From NCBI RefSeq assembly GCF_029379315.1, contig NZ_JAQYWQ010000023.1, forward strand, positions 1-62,686: a stretch of DNA of 62,686 nt, written 5' to 3'. The translations under genes were made by a program, and so were the position numbers. This document shows, piece after piece, positions 8,347 through 15,844 of the stretch; within the stretch, counting starts at the first letter, position 1, and every line of letters begins with the position of its first letter. The stretch comes from Nostoc sp. S13. Its GTDB lineage: Bacteria > Cyanobacteriota > Cyanobacteriia > Cyanobacteriales > Nostocaceae. Below the pieces are notes generated by a model that had not been told where the DNA came from, made no database searches, and saw only the letters and a program-made list of their open reading frames with translations.

Positions 8347-8531
8347 AGCTACTTTTTCGTATAGTTTATCGGATTTTGTCTCTCTTTAAATAAAGATAAA
8401 CCCTACCCGCTCCAAATCAGCGAACGAAAAATGGAAGTTGCGTTAGCGTCGCTCACCGTACCCTTACCGGGAAGCAAGCTACGCGTAGCGTTCCCCAGGA
8501 AAGGTATCGCACGCACTTATTTGGCAAGCAA

Positions 8532-8603
8532 TTATACACCTCGATTAGCGTATGCTTCAGCCAAGTTAGGATTAATTTTTATGGCTTGGTTGTAATCTGC
8601 GAT
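8532..8603 (-). pseudogene. TPR-protein remnant
   Basis: The minus strand reads IADYNQAIKINPNLAEAYAN-RGV then stop. This is a canonical tetratricopeptide unit (helix B of one repeat and the start of the next) with no gene around it. Its upstream end runs directly into a small dispersed repeat at 8599-8626. It is a decayed fragment of a larger TPR gene. Confidence 0.75.
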
Positions 8604-8626
8604 GTCTACGACGGGCTACGCCTACG
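8599..8626. repeat. Small dispersed repeat (28 bp)
   Basis: GCGATGTCTACG-ACGGGCTACGCCTACG. Related copies occur at about 15388-15412, 32551-32575 and 56868-56895 (inside a gene). It resembles the very small mobile repeats (21-27 bp) described in Nostoc punctiforme. Confidence 0.7.
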
Positions 8627-8645
8627 GATAACCAGAGAATTTTAG

Positions 8646-8834
8646 GATGAAGTAGTCAAACGAGATTCCATTTACTATCAAATTTTTAAAAGCTTTCCTG
8701 GGTTACTCTTTGAAGTAGTTGATCATCCTCCTGTTCAAGCGCAAAACTATCGATTTGAATCAGTTGAAGTCAAAGAAACCGCTTTTCGCAAAGGAGCGAT
8801 CGCGCCAAAATATGACACATTAATATATTCATGA
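8646..8834 (+). pseudogene. DUF2887/Rpn-type nuclease N-terminal remnant
   Basis: The frame reads KRDSIYYQIFKSFPGLLFEV and continues through PVQAQNYRFESVEVKETAFR before running into unrelated sequence and a stop. This is the usual N-terminus of DUF2887 proteins (Rpn family of PD-(D/E)XK nucleases linked to transposition). The start codon is lost (TAG just upstream) and the nuclease core is missing, so it is a dead fragment. Confidence 0.8.
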
Positions 8835-9082
8835 CTTCATTGGAGGCGATCGCATCTAATGCCCAAATGGGAACTATCAGAAAATAAGCTAGTACCATAC
8901 TTTGGTATGAAGCTCATACCATTGAGCAGGAACTAGCTAAAAAATAGCGATCGCATTCAGTATAGGTGCATATCGTGCAGGGTTGACCAAAAACGAAAAG
9001 GGTACAAGCCCCTAAATTTATTTATGGAGAACAGAAAAAATGTATTTCAAGACGCAGAGCGCGAGAAATACTAAGTCATTAT

Positions 9083-9223
9083 TAGACTTATCCACAAATA
9101 AACCTCAAAATAGCTGAAACCCTTACATAGCTGGCTTTTTAGCTTATATAAAACAGGAACCTCTAAAACCCTCTCCAGAGCTAGGTTTCAGCCAAATAAA
9201 GTTCTCATTTCCGGATAAGTCTA
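9083..9223. mobile_element. 141-bp MITE, copy 1
   Basis: Non-coding element with perfect 11-bp terminal inverted repeats TAGACTTATCC / GGATAAGTCTA. Nearly identical 141-bp copies lie at 44020 and 51400. The outermost TA on each side fits a duplicated TA target, as for IS630/Tc1-mariner transposons. Internal segments GCTGAAACC and GGTTTCAGC are also complementary, so the transcript could fold along its length. Confidence 0.9.
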
Positions 9224-9324
9224 TTACAAGCCCCTCTCTTACAAAGTTTTGATGCCTGCGGCGGGCTGTGCCAACGGAGGAAACCTCCGCTCAGACTTTG
9301 CGCTAAATTTATTTATAGGGATTA

Positions 9325-9379
9325 TTAATTTTTAATTTTTAATTTTTAATTTTTAATTTTTAATTTTTAATTTTTAATT
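9325..9379. repeat. TTTTTAA heptamer array
   Basis: About seven tandem copies of the 7-mer TTTTTAA in a gene-free stretch just downstream of the antitoxin gene. It is another member of the 7-bp tandem repeat class. Confidence 0.9.
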
Positions 9380-9419
9380 CCCCGTTCGCGTAGCGTCTCC
9401 AAGAGTTGGGGTTGACCCC

Positions 9420-9737
9420 TTAATCAATCAAGCTATTCAATCCCCGTTTCTTAACTAGGTGCAACAGCTTAAGAGCCGTGCCACTGGGACGCTTCTGACC
9501 GATTTCCCACTTTTGAACCGTTGACAGACTTGTATTCAAAATCGCCGCAAATACTGCCTGACTGACATGAGATGATTCGCGTATTTGCTTAATTTGCTTA
9601 GGTTCTAGCGGTTCAATCCCAGACAAGCACAGACAGTCGAATTCACGCAATGTAGTCTCATCCATCAGTCCAGCCTTGTACAGTCCCGTAGCCGTTTCGT
9701 GAACGGCTTCAAGAATCGCTGATTTCTTCTTCGGCAT
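9420..9737 (-). CDS. HigA-like antitoxin, XRE-family HTH
   Basis: 105 residues with a C-terminal Cro/CI-type helix-turn-helix (about residues 48-95: QIKQIRESSHVSQAVFAAIL then TSLSTVQKWEIGQKRP). It is the antitoxin and probable autorepressor of a toxin-first HigBA-like pair. The upstream toxin reading frame overlaps its start by 29 bp. The toxin is frameshifted (see 9709-10108), so this antitoxin may be maintained as a solitary regulator or as protection against related plasmid-borne toxins. Confidence 0.85.
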   Translation of the reverse strand: MPKKKSAILEAVHETATGLYKAGLMDETTLREFDCLCLSGIEPLEPKQIKQIRESSHVSQAVFAAILNTSLSTVQKWEIGQKRPSGTALKLLHLVKKRGLNSLID

Positions 9738-10108
9738 TGCAAATTACCTCCATCAATTCATCTTCCAGCTTGGCTTTTTCAAGATCCTGTAGCGTGTAAG
9801 ATAACAGTACCGATGCCAGCTTTTTTAATGCTTCTTCTTCTTTTTTGTTAATGTTGCTGCGATCGTTTTTCGAGAAGCCGAAAACAAAAAACCAGCAATC
9901 TCCCTTGTTGGTGGCAACCAGTGTACGAAACCCACCACGCTTACCTTGTCCAGAGCGGGCACATCCGCTTTTTGAACAGTCCGCCTCCTAAATCGGCTTC
10001 GTAAAGTCCTGCCGTCATTTCGTTTACAGCCGCACAGAGGCTAAGGTCTTTTAAACCCTCTTTGCGTGCCCAACGGTCAAACCATCGGGTTTTGTAGATT
10101 ATCATCAT
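9709..10108 (-). pseudogene. Frameshifted RelE/HigB-type toxin
   Basis: The first frame gives MMIIYKTRWFDRWARKEG through GGGLFKKR and then shifts. The second frame continues GQGKRGGFRTLVATNKGDCW and WFFVFGFSKNDRSNINKKEE to a stop overlapping the antitoxin start. Together they make a full RelE/HigB-like mRNA interferase of about 132 residues. The break is a net +1 base near 9960-9965; 400 bp is not a multiple of three. Translation from the start would end after 56 residues (..PLWTR). The rest is not otherwise degraded, so the mutation looks recent. Confidence 0.85.
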
Positions 10109-10599
10109 ATAGTCATTGCCTTCGCTTATTATATAGCACTTGGTGCTATGCTTTGCAAGCTCAATATCGTGATAGGTTTTGATAGATTTTTGTCTATTTA
10201 GAAGTCTGAAAAATGACGCGCTAAATTCTTAATACCCAATGCCCTATTCCCAGTCTTGGCAATGACGATACACTATAAAAGTCAAAAAGCTTGAACAAAG
10301 ACTTATCACTACATTGAGCAGCAACTAGCTAAAAAATAGCGATCGCGCTAGCCTTGTCGTCAGACATCGCGCCAAAATGTGACATATTAATCCGACTTAC
10401 TCATTGACAATAAATGCCAAATATGCAAAGTGTCAAAAACCACATCTTTCGTGGGGGTTTAGCATTGCTAAACCTTTACAGCACGGTCTATTTACTTTAG
10501 GCATTTGGAAAGTAGCCGCAAAACAAAGCTCAAACTAACTGCGTCCACAAGTTATAAAGTATGTGTAGATAAAACAGCGAGTATATTGAGAAAAAATCT
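10109..10599. other. Intergenic region with small repeats
   Basis: No gene. The segment 10300-10345 (CATTGAGCAGCAACTAGC, then TAAAAAATAGCGATCGC) closely matches 8918-8956. The segment 10370-10392 (CGCGCCAAAATGTGACAT) matches 8800-8824. The two pieces occur in reversed order, so the area was rearranged. A 19-bp palindrome, GGTTTAGCATTGCTAAACC, lies at about 10456. Confidence 0.55.
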
Positions 10600-11079
10600 A
10601 TGACAAACTACCAAGAAACCGTAACTAGTAACGAATCGGTTAATGAGCTAATTGCCGAGACGACAAGCATTAACCATGTGGAGGTAATTGAAAATGTCAT
10701 CGACTCTTTGGAACAAGACGACAGTGCGATGGTTAGCCACACTCCAGAGGGTGGTTATCTTTGGAAGTTTAAGTACGGAAGTGTGCAAGTATTTGTCCAA
10801 CTCAACGGGATAACCGATGAAGACACCATAACGGTTTGGTCTGCGGTGCTAAATTTACCTGCCCAAAATGAACCTAAGTTGATGCGGTATCTTTTGGAGT
10901 TAAACTGCTCTAGTACTTTTGAAGCGCGTTTTGGTATTATTGAAAACCGAGTGGTTGTGATATCGACACGCACCTTAGCGGAGTTATCTCCTGGCGAAGT
11001 GTCTCGGCTAATTACCATTGTGGCAACGATCGCTGATAATAACGATGAAGCTTTACAATCTGAATTTGGTGCGACTTAA
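10600..11079 (+). CDS. YbjN domain-containing protein
   Basis: 159 residues resembling the YbjN/type III secretion chaperone-like fold that is common in cyanobacteria. It has an acidic N-terminal region, then a core with WKFKYGSVQVFVQL, a PKLMRYLLELN helix, and FGIIENRVVVIST with a SPGEVSRLITIVATIADNND C-terminal helix. Members are thought to be adaptor or chaperone proteins; no enzymatic residues are evident. Monocistronic. Confidence 0.8.
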   Translation: MTNYQETVTSNESVNELIAETTSINHVEVIENVIDSLEQDDSAMVSHTPEGGYLWKFKYGSVQVFVQLNGITDEDTITVWSAVLNLPAQNEPKLMRYLLELNCSSTFEARFGIIENRVVVISTRTLAELSPGEVSRLITIVATIADNNDEALQSEFGAT

Positions 11080-11157
11080 GGAATTTTGGACTTTCCTGCG
11101 GAACGTTACCCTCAGTCGAAGGATTTTGGATTTTAGATTGGGCTGTTGCTACATCTG

Positions 11158-11889
11158 ATGCCTAGCAATCAGATTTGGCGACTAATTCCTTTGCTAGAGG
11201 CGGCTGGTAATGTACAGATGGCGATTGACCTCTGGTTGTTAGAACAGCACCAGTCTGGAAAGCATCCGTCAACTCTGCGCTTTTATACCTGGTCGCCACC
11301 TGCTATTTCTCTGGGCTATCATCAACGCCAATACCCTGAAAATTGGCAACATTTAACTTGGCAAGGGCAAAAACTGGATTTAGTACCGCGTCCTACTGGT
11401 GGACGGGCAGTGCTACACCAAGGTGATTTAACTTACGCTGTAGTCACATCTGGGCTGACGGGTAATCGCCTCCAGGTGTACGAAACAATTTGTAAGTTTT
11501 TAATTCAAGGCTGGCGATCGCTTGGCGTAGAATTAGATTACGGTACATCTGGGCGAGGTTACATCCACAACGCTAACTGTTTTGGCACCGCTACCAGTGC
11601 AGATTTAGTTTTGCCAGACGGTGGCAAACTTATTGGTAGCGCTCAACTGCGACGTGGTGGGGCAATTTTACAACATGGTTCAATGCGTTTGCAACCTGAT
11701 GCTGAACTGTTCACTCAGGTATTTGGTACAGAATCTTTTACGACTGTACAACTGCCTCAAAGTCTGAGTATTGAAAAGATTATTGCAGCTTTAGTCATTG
11801 CAGCTAGCGATTGTTTTGATATGCAGATAGAGGTAAAACCACTCTCGCAATCTGAGTGGGAGGCAATTTTGGCGAAACTAGTTTCATAG
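11158..11889 (+). CDS. Lipoate/biotin protein ligase family protein
   Basis: 243 residues from the ATG at 11158 (a TTG start at 11146 would add four residues). BPL/LplA/LipB fold: RPTGGRAVLHQGDLTYAVV carries the conserved RxTGGxxVxHxGDL lipoyl-AMP-binding signature, followed by KLIGSAQLRRGGAILQHGS with the conserved lysine. It should attach octanoate or lipoate to E2/H proteins, or act as an octanoyltransferase-like enzyme. Which of these cannot be told from sequence alone. Monocistronic; the 3' side abuts a foldback repeat. Confidence 0.87.
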   Translation: MPSNQIWRLIPLLEAAGNVQMAIDLWLLEQHQSGKHPSTLRFYTWSPPAISLGYHQRQYPENWQHLTWQGQKLDLVPRPTGGRAVLHQGDLTYAVVTSGLTGNRLQVYETICKFLIQGWRSLGVELDYGTSGRGYIHNANCFGTATSADLVLPDGGKLIGSAQLRRGGAILQHGSMRLQPDAELFTQVFGTESFTTVQLPQSLSIEKIIAALVIAASDCFDMQIEVKPLSQSEWEAILAKLVS

Positions 11890-11895
11890 GCTGGT

Positions 11896-12066
11896 TCTTA
11901 GAGATGATTTATAAAGTAAACCTTAAATTGTAGGGTGCGTTATAGCAACGCTTAACGCACCGAGAAACATGGTGCGTTACGGCTACTTCTCACTCTCTCG
12001 AACTCCCAAATCCTTGCATAGCCGTAACACACCCTACTTAATATTTACTTTATAAATAGCCTCTTA
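11896..12066. mobile_element. Foldback element with long inverted repeats
   Basis: About 170 bp with imperfect terminal inverted repeats of roughly 40 bp. The left arm contains ATTTATAAAGTAAAC then GTAGGGTGCGTTA; the right arm is the complement, TAACACACCCTAC then TTTACTTTATAAAT. A further GTTACGGCTA / TAGCCGTAAC pair is internal. No ORF. The structure is MITE-like. Only one copy is in the window, so mobility is inferred. Confidence 0.7.
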
Positions 12067-12104
12067 GGTCATTTGATGGGATAGAAATAGAACAGAATTT
12101 CAAA

Positions 12105-12824
12105 ATGAGCACAAATTCACTTCCTAAACAAATCATTGCAATGGGCGGTGGAGGCTTTTCAATGGAACCTGAAAACCCTCTGCTGGATCGATATATCCTG
12201 GGATTGTGCAAAAAGAAAAGACCGAAGATTTGTTTTATCCCTACAGCAAGTGGTGATTCTGACAAATATATTGTTAGATTCTACTCAGCTTTTGGGCAAC
12301 TTCTATGTAAGCCATCTCATTTGTCCTTGTTTTACCCACCGACATCGGACTTTAGGTCTTTTATTCTTGATCAGGACATTATTTATGTAGGAGGTGGAAA
12401 CACTAAAAATCTAATTGCTCTTTGGAAAGAGTGGGGACTTGACCATATTTTGAGAGAAGCTTGGTCAAGTGGCGTTATTCTTTCTGGCTTGAGTGCAGGC
12501 TCTATTTGTTGGTTTGAAGAGGGAGTGACAGACTCTATTCCTGGGAACATGACTGTATTACAGTGTCTTGGCTTTCTAAAAGGTAGTAACTGTCCTCACT
12601 ATGACGGTGAGCCAAGAAGAAAACCTGCTTATCATCAACTTTTATCAGAAGGACTTATTAGCTCTGGATATGCTGTAGACGATGGGGTTGCTCTCCATTT
12701 TGTTGGAGAGGAATTGGAAAAAGTTGTCAGTTCACGTCCGCAACCCAAAGCCTATAGTTTAGAAAGAGTAGATCAGACGGTTAAAGAAACGATTTTAGAA
12801 CCTATATACTTGGGAAAAAGCTAA
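12105..12824 (+). CDS. Peptidase E (S51 family)-like protein
   Basis: 239 residues in the type 1 glutamine amidotransferase-like fold. The nucleophile elbow GLSAGSICWF holds the catalytic Ser, and YVGGGNTKNLIALW and CFIPTASGDSD match the S51 dipeptidase E family, which cleaves Asp-X dipeptides. The His partner probably lies in the NCPHYDGEPRR segment. Its last 4 bp overlap the stop of the convergent HD-domain gene. A cyanophycinase-like role is possible, because S51 includes that enzyme; the length fits PepE better. Confidence 0.82.
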   Translation: MSTNSLPKQIIAMGGGGFSMEPENPLLDRYILGLCKKKRPKICFIPTASGDSDKYIVRFYSAFGQLLCKPSHLSLFYPPTSDFRSFILDQDIIYVGGGNTKNLIALWKEWGLDHILREAWSSGVILSGLSAGSICWFEEGVTDSIPGNMTVLQCLGFLKGSNCPHYDGEPRRKPAYHQLLSEGLISSGYAVDDGVALHFVGEELEKVVSSRPQPKAYSLERVDQTVKETILEPIYLGKS

Positions 12825-13453
12825 TAATTTTCAACGCGAAAATCTTGAGTAATTAGGGCAGTATCATCTTTAAGATACCCTGCGGCGACAAAATCATCAA
12901 TTACTTGCAAAACAAACGGCCAAAGTTCCGGCGCACCCGTTTCTACAGGTGCTAATCGTTTCATCACTTGCTCGCGCCTAATCCCATGAATCCGAAAAGT
13001 CCCACCCCCATTTTGCTGATTATGCAGCAAGGGTTGTATACGGTCTAGGGCTGTGGCAAACTTAGCAGTGGGTGTTTCTCCTGCTTCAAACTCATCCCAA
13101 AGTGAACGCAACTCGCTACCTTGATTTGCTGGTAAAAGTCCAAATAAGCGTAACGCTGCTTGTGCTTCTCTTGCTGCCTTGCTGTGATTAGCCTGCACAT
13201 CGTAACAGAAGGTGTCACCTGCATCAATTTCTACCAAATCGTGAATTAGCAGCATTTTGATCGCATGAAATATATCAACACCCTCTGGGGCATATTCTGC
13301 TAATACACTTGCCATCACTGCTAAATGCCAAGAGTGTTCTGCACTATTTTCCCGGCGTGACCCATCAGTGAGTAGAGTTTGGCGCATCACCTGTTTCAAT
13401 TGATCAATCTCGATGATGAACTGAATTTGTTGAGTCAGCCGATTGATTTGCAC
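12821..13453 (-). CDS. HD-domain hydrolase (YfbR/HDDC2-like)
   Basis: 210 residues. The HD metal-binding signature is visible: AEHSWHLAVMA (His), then LLIHDLVEIDAGD (His-Asp). It resembles the 5'-deoxynucleotidase YfbR/HDDC2 group, which removes phosphate from deoxyribonucleoside monophosphates. Length is typical. It converges on the peptidase E gene with a 4-bp overlap. The Yfr2-type RNA lies upstream on the same strand, about 105 bp from the start codon. Confidence 0.85.
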   Translation of the reverse strand: MQINRLTQQIQFIIEIDQLKQVMRQTLLTDGSRRENSAEHSWHLAVMASVLAEYAPEGVDIFHAIKMLLIHDLVEIDAGDTFCYDVQANHSKAAREAQAALRLFGLLPANQGSELRSLWDEFEAGETPTAKFATALDRIQPLLHNQQNGGGTFRIHGIRREQVMKRLAPVETGAPELWPFVLQVIDDFVAAGYLKDDTALITQDFRVENY

Positions 13454-13557
13454 CTGAATTTCTAGTTTTGATTATGGGTGGAGTTGACTCGATCTTGCAT
13501 TGTAAGTGATTATCTCAAAAACTCCAGCGAATCTGCAAGTACTTTTTTCTGTATCCC

Positions 13558-13630
13558 AATTAAAAAGCGCTTGGGAGTGTTGCCGTGTTTCCACCCCAAA
13601 CGCTTTTTATTTTTAACTTGCTCCTCACAC
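13558..13630 (-). ncRNA. yfr2: Yfr2-family small RNA
   Basis: About 70 nt on the minus strand. The 5' end reads GUGUGAGGAG, exactly complementary to the conserved ACUCCUCACAC core of cyanobacterial Yfr1. Then comes a 14-bp stem (AAAAAGCGUUUGGG / CCCAAGCGCUUUUU) whose loop holds GUGGAAACACGGCAACACU. That loop contains the GGAAACA motif of the Yfr2 (Cyano-1) family, and the stem doubles as the intrinsic terminator. A promoter with TTGCCC, a 17-nt spacer and TACTAT (13665-13637) puts the start at about 13630. No ORF. The family match is from memory of the consensus, not a covariance search. Confidence 0.82.
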
Positions 13631-13636
13631 AAATTG

Positions 13637-13665
13637 ATAGTATCACTGCTTCTATCAAAGGGCAA
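13637..13665 (-). promoter_or_regulatory. Sigma70-type promoter of the Yfr2-type RNA
   Basis: Minus-strand -35 TTGCCC (13665-13660), 17-nt spacer, -10 TACTAT (13642-13637). The transcription start predicted seven bases downstream coincides with the GUGUGAGGAG 5' end expected for Yfr2 RNAs. Confidence 0.75.
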
Positions 13666-13800
13666 GTATATTGAGTGACACTTTCAAAACTGTACCGCCA
13701 ATTTACAGCAATTTTTAGTCAACTTAGAGCCAGCGCGAATAGAATTTGCACGCCAGGGGTTCTCACCTTGGGAGAACCCGCCAAAACTTTAAACCAATTC

Positions 13801-13850
13801 GCAATACTTCTCTACGAGAGGCTGCGCCAACGGCTGCGCTCAGTACAAGT
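13801..13850. repeat. Palindromic repeat (TCTCTACGAGAGGCTGCGCCAACG class)
   Basis: Contains TTCTCTACGAGAGGCTGCGC and CAACGGCTGCGCTCAGTAC. The same unit, reversed, occurs inside recG (about 22160-22205), and related units lie at about 2850, 8470, 32290 and 50080. The surrounding 13631-14072 has no credible gene. Confidence 0.7.
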
Positions 13851-14072
13851 TCGCAATTACGTTTTGTGACGGGGATTTTAATTAGGCGTTCAATTCCTGC
13901 TATGACAAGAGGCAGGGGAATTAAACTGAACATAGTTTGTTAAAATAGTTAAAAAATTTAATAATAAAATAACAGATTAATTATTATTTTACTTTTTTCA
14001 GATAATATTTTACAAATCTTTAAAACTGGCATCCACTCTTAGTTTCTCTAGTTTTGGGCACAGTAGTCCAAA

Positions 14073-14101
14073 TAAAAATCCCTGCCACTGTGGACAGGGA
14101 T
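14073..14101 (-). terminator. Intrinsic terminator downstream of 14128-14436
   Basis: Minus strand: TCCCTG-T-CCAC-A-GTGG-CAGGGA (10 bp with a one-base bulge) followed by TTTTTATTT, 27 bp after the stop of the upstream gene. Confidence 0.85.
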
Positions 14102-14127
14102 AGTAGTTTTTAGCTAGGGCTTCTCTG

Positions 14128-14436
14128 CTAACTGCTAACGAAATCTTTGTGGGCAGTGACAAGCATCTGAGCCTGCCTTAAAACGTTTCCGAATAAATAA
14201 ATAGGAATCTGCCAAGCTGCAACAGTGACTTGTTTGACTAGATCCTGTACACTAATTGCTATTAATTCATGCTCTGGCGGGTCTCCCTCAACTGGGCCAG
14301 ACCAAGTAAAAGCTAATAAGAAATCATCGTCTCCAGGTAAGGTTGCAATCAAGCATTCCTCTGGTGTTGGCTGGCAAATAATTCCATAATCATTTGCAAG
14401 TTCTACTAGTCTTTGAAAGTTGTTTATGTTTGTCAT
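14128..14436 (-). CDS. Hypothetical protein
   Basis: 102 residues, acidic, soluble, no recognised domain. Supported as a gene by a clean ATG start, protein-like composition and a strong terminator immediately downstream. A short middle segment (LLAFTWSGPVEGDPPEHEL) and a C-terminal helix are the only notable features. Function unknown. Confidence 0.6.
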   Translation of the reverse strand: MTNINNFQRLVELANDYGIICQPTPEECLIATLPGDDDFLLAFTWSGPVEGDPPEHELIAISVQDLVKQVTVAAWQIPIYLFGNVLRQAQMLVTAHKDFVSS

Positions 14437-14697
14437 CTGTCCTTTGGATGTAATTTAATCTAGTTTTAGAAGAAATCATATTCTTATCTCCAGAACTCAA
14501 GTTAGTTGCTCTATCCCATAAATTACGAATTATTAATTATTCGGTCAGAGTTAGGAGTTATTGGAGATGGATCAGGCTTAAGTCCCAAATCTTACCGCGA
14601 TCGCCTGGTTCTATCAGCAACAATTGCTACTTTTTTAAAAAAAGTTACACTACCTACTTTTTCGGTTCACCCTATTTACATACACCTCCCTTCGTTA

Positions 14698-14898
14698 CTA
14701 TTTCAATATTGATGTCCTAATCTCACCCAGGCTGACGAAGTGTATTGAGAATTGCCAGCGCTTTTGGGGGAATATCTGTAAACCAAGCAGAAAAAGATGC
14801 TCGTCAACATTAGATTGTTGGATCACCTTGGCATAGATGTATTCTTCTTCTGTAACCAGTTTTGCTTCAATCAATAACTTGAGTTTGAGATTACTCAA
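14698..14898 (-). CDS. Possible small ORF
   Basis: 66 residues with a plausible helix-rich N-terminus (LKLLIEAKLVTEEEYIYAKV). No domain, no clear Shine-Dalgarno. It lies in a degraded region between a repeat and a cyclase remnant, so it could be a fragment of an older gene. A Zur-like box lies about 130 bp upstream. Weak call. Confidence 0.25.
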   Translation of the reverse strand: MSNLKLKLLIEAKLVTEEEYIYAKVIQQSNVDEHLFLLGLQIFPQKRWQFSIHFVSLGEIRTSILK

Positions 14899-15026
14899 GA
14901 GTTATAAAGAATGTAGCACTCGCAGTTACGCCCCTTTTTCACAGAGGCTAGCCAATGACCCAAGAAATACTGTTCTTACTGCATTTTTTCCCTAGAAAAA
15001 AGTCTATTCTACAGGTACTTATTGAT

Positions 15027-15046
15027 TGATAATGATTATTTTTTCA
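15027..15046. promoter_or_regulatory. Zur (FurB)-type box, apparently orphan
   Basis: TGATAATGATTATTTTTTCA. The first 15 bases are a near-palindrome of the TGATAATnATTATCA Zur-box kind. All 20 bases are identical to the site before the zinc/manganese-type binding protein at 52645. No intact gene is positioned obviously behind it: a cyclase remnant on one side, a weak ORF on the other. Confidence 0.6.
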
Positions 15047-15141
15047 TCATCTTTAGGTAAGAATAAATTATATTGACTGCTAATGCCACGAATTTCACAA
15101 ATTGTCACAGGGTGTTTCATTACCTTCGGTTATATTTGTAA

Positions 15142-15384
15142 TTATCCAGCAATTTTAAGGTCAATATTGCCATTCAAAATCTTTACTACTTCTTCATGGA
15201 GCAATTATTTAGAAATAGCTGAAAATCTTCTTAAATCAGATACTAAAACCGTAACTTTTCTCCGTTCTCCTCCCAATTTTAGCCCAGAAGGAGTTTCCAG
15301 GATATTGGCGACGATTTCATCAGTTAGATAGCGAACGAGGGTTTTTCGCATCTCGGTAGCGCTTTGAGCAATATACTGAGTGAG
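15142..15384 (-). pseudogene. Adenylate/guanylate cyclase remnant
   Basis: The minus strand reads LTQYIAQSATEMRKTLVRYL, then TDEIVANILETPSGLKLGGE and RRKVTVLVSDLRRFSAISK, and hits an in-frame stop followed by EEVVKILN. This is the junction and N-terminal part of a class III nucleotidyl cyclase, where GERRxVTVLxSDLRxF is the first metal-binding segment. The rest of the catalytic domain is absent. Decayed fragment. Confidence 0.85.
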
Positions 15385-15534
15385 TGCGATGCCTGCGGCG
15401 GGCTACGCCTACGCAGAACCTACCGTAGTCAAGTGGAGAGGGGCAGACTTGAACTAAAGCTCAAGACAGGGAGAGGTTCATCGAGATCACGTTACCTTAG
15501 AAATTAGTAATAGAATCTTCAAAAACTAGGGTCA

Positions 15535-15804
15535 ATGTTAAAGGAAAACGCAAACATCAGGATAAAAATCTTCAGAAGCATCTTTGCTGCTCTCAACTTA
15601 GCGCTAGTTTCTGGAGGATTAGTTAGTTGCGTTCTTGAAGTACCGCAGCCAGTTGCTCCAACTGGGCAACAAAAACCAGTCCTACAGCCAAATCAGGTAA
15701 AGCAGAACGACAAAAATGGCGATCGCAAGAATGATAAAAACGATGGTAAACATGACGATCGCAAGAATGATAAAAACGATGACGATAAAGAAGATAACGA
15801 CTAA
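15535..15804 (+). CDS. Small Lys/Asp-rich lipoprotein
   Basis: 89 residues. A hydrophobic N-terminus ends in LVSGGLVSC, a lipobox-like cleavage site at about residue 32, so the mature protein should be anchored by a lipidated Cys. The tail is a charged repeat (DRKNDKNDGK / DDRKNDKNDD) encoded by two near-identical 24-bp units that each include a GCGATCGC-like or GACGATCGC core. No enzymatic domain. Possibly a cell-envelope spacer. The next gene, pepP, starts 41 bp downstream. Confidence 0.6.
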   Translation: MLKENANIRIKIFRSIFAALNLALVSGGLVSCVLEVPQPVAPTGQQKPVLQPNQVKQNDKNGDRKNDKNDGKHDDRKNDKNDDDKEDND

Positions 15805-15844
15805 ATAAAGACAAAAATATCACCTTTTCTTTGAGTTTCCATTT

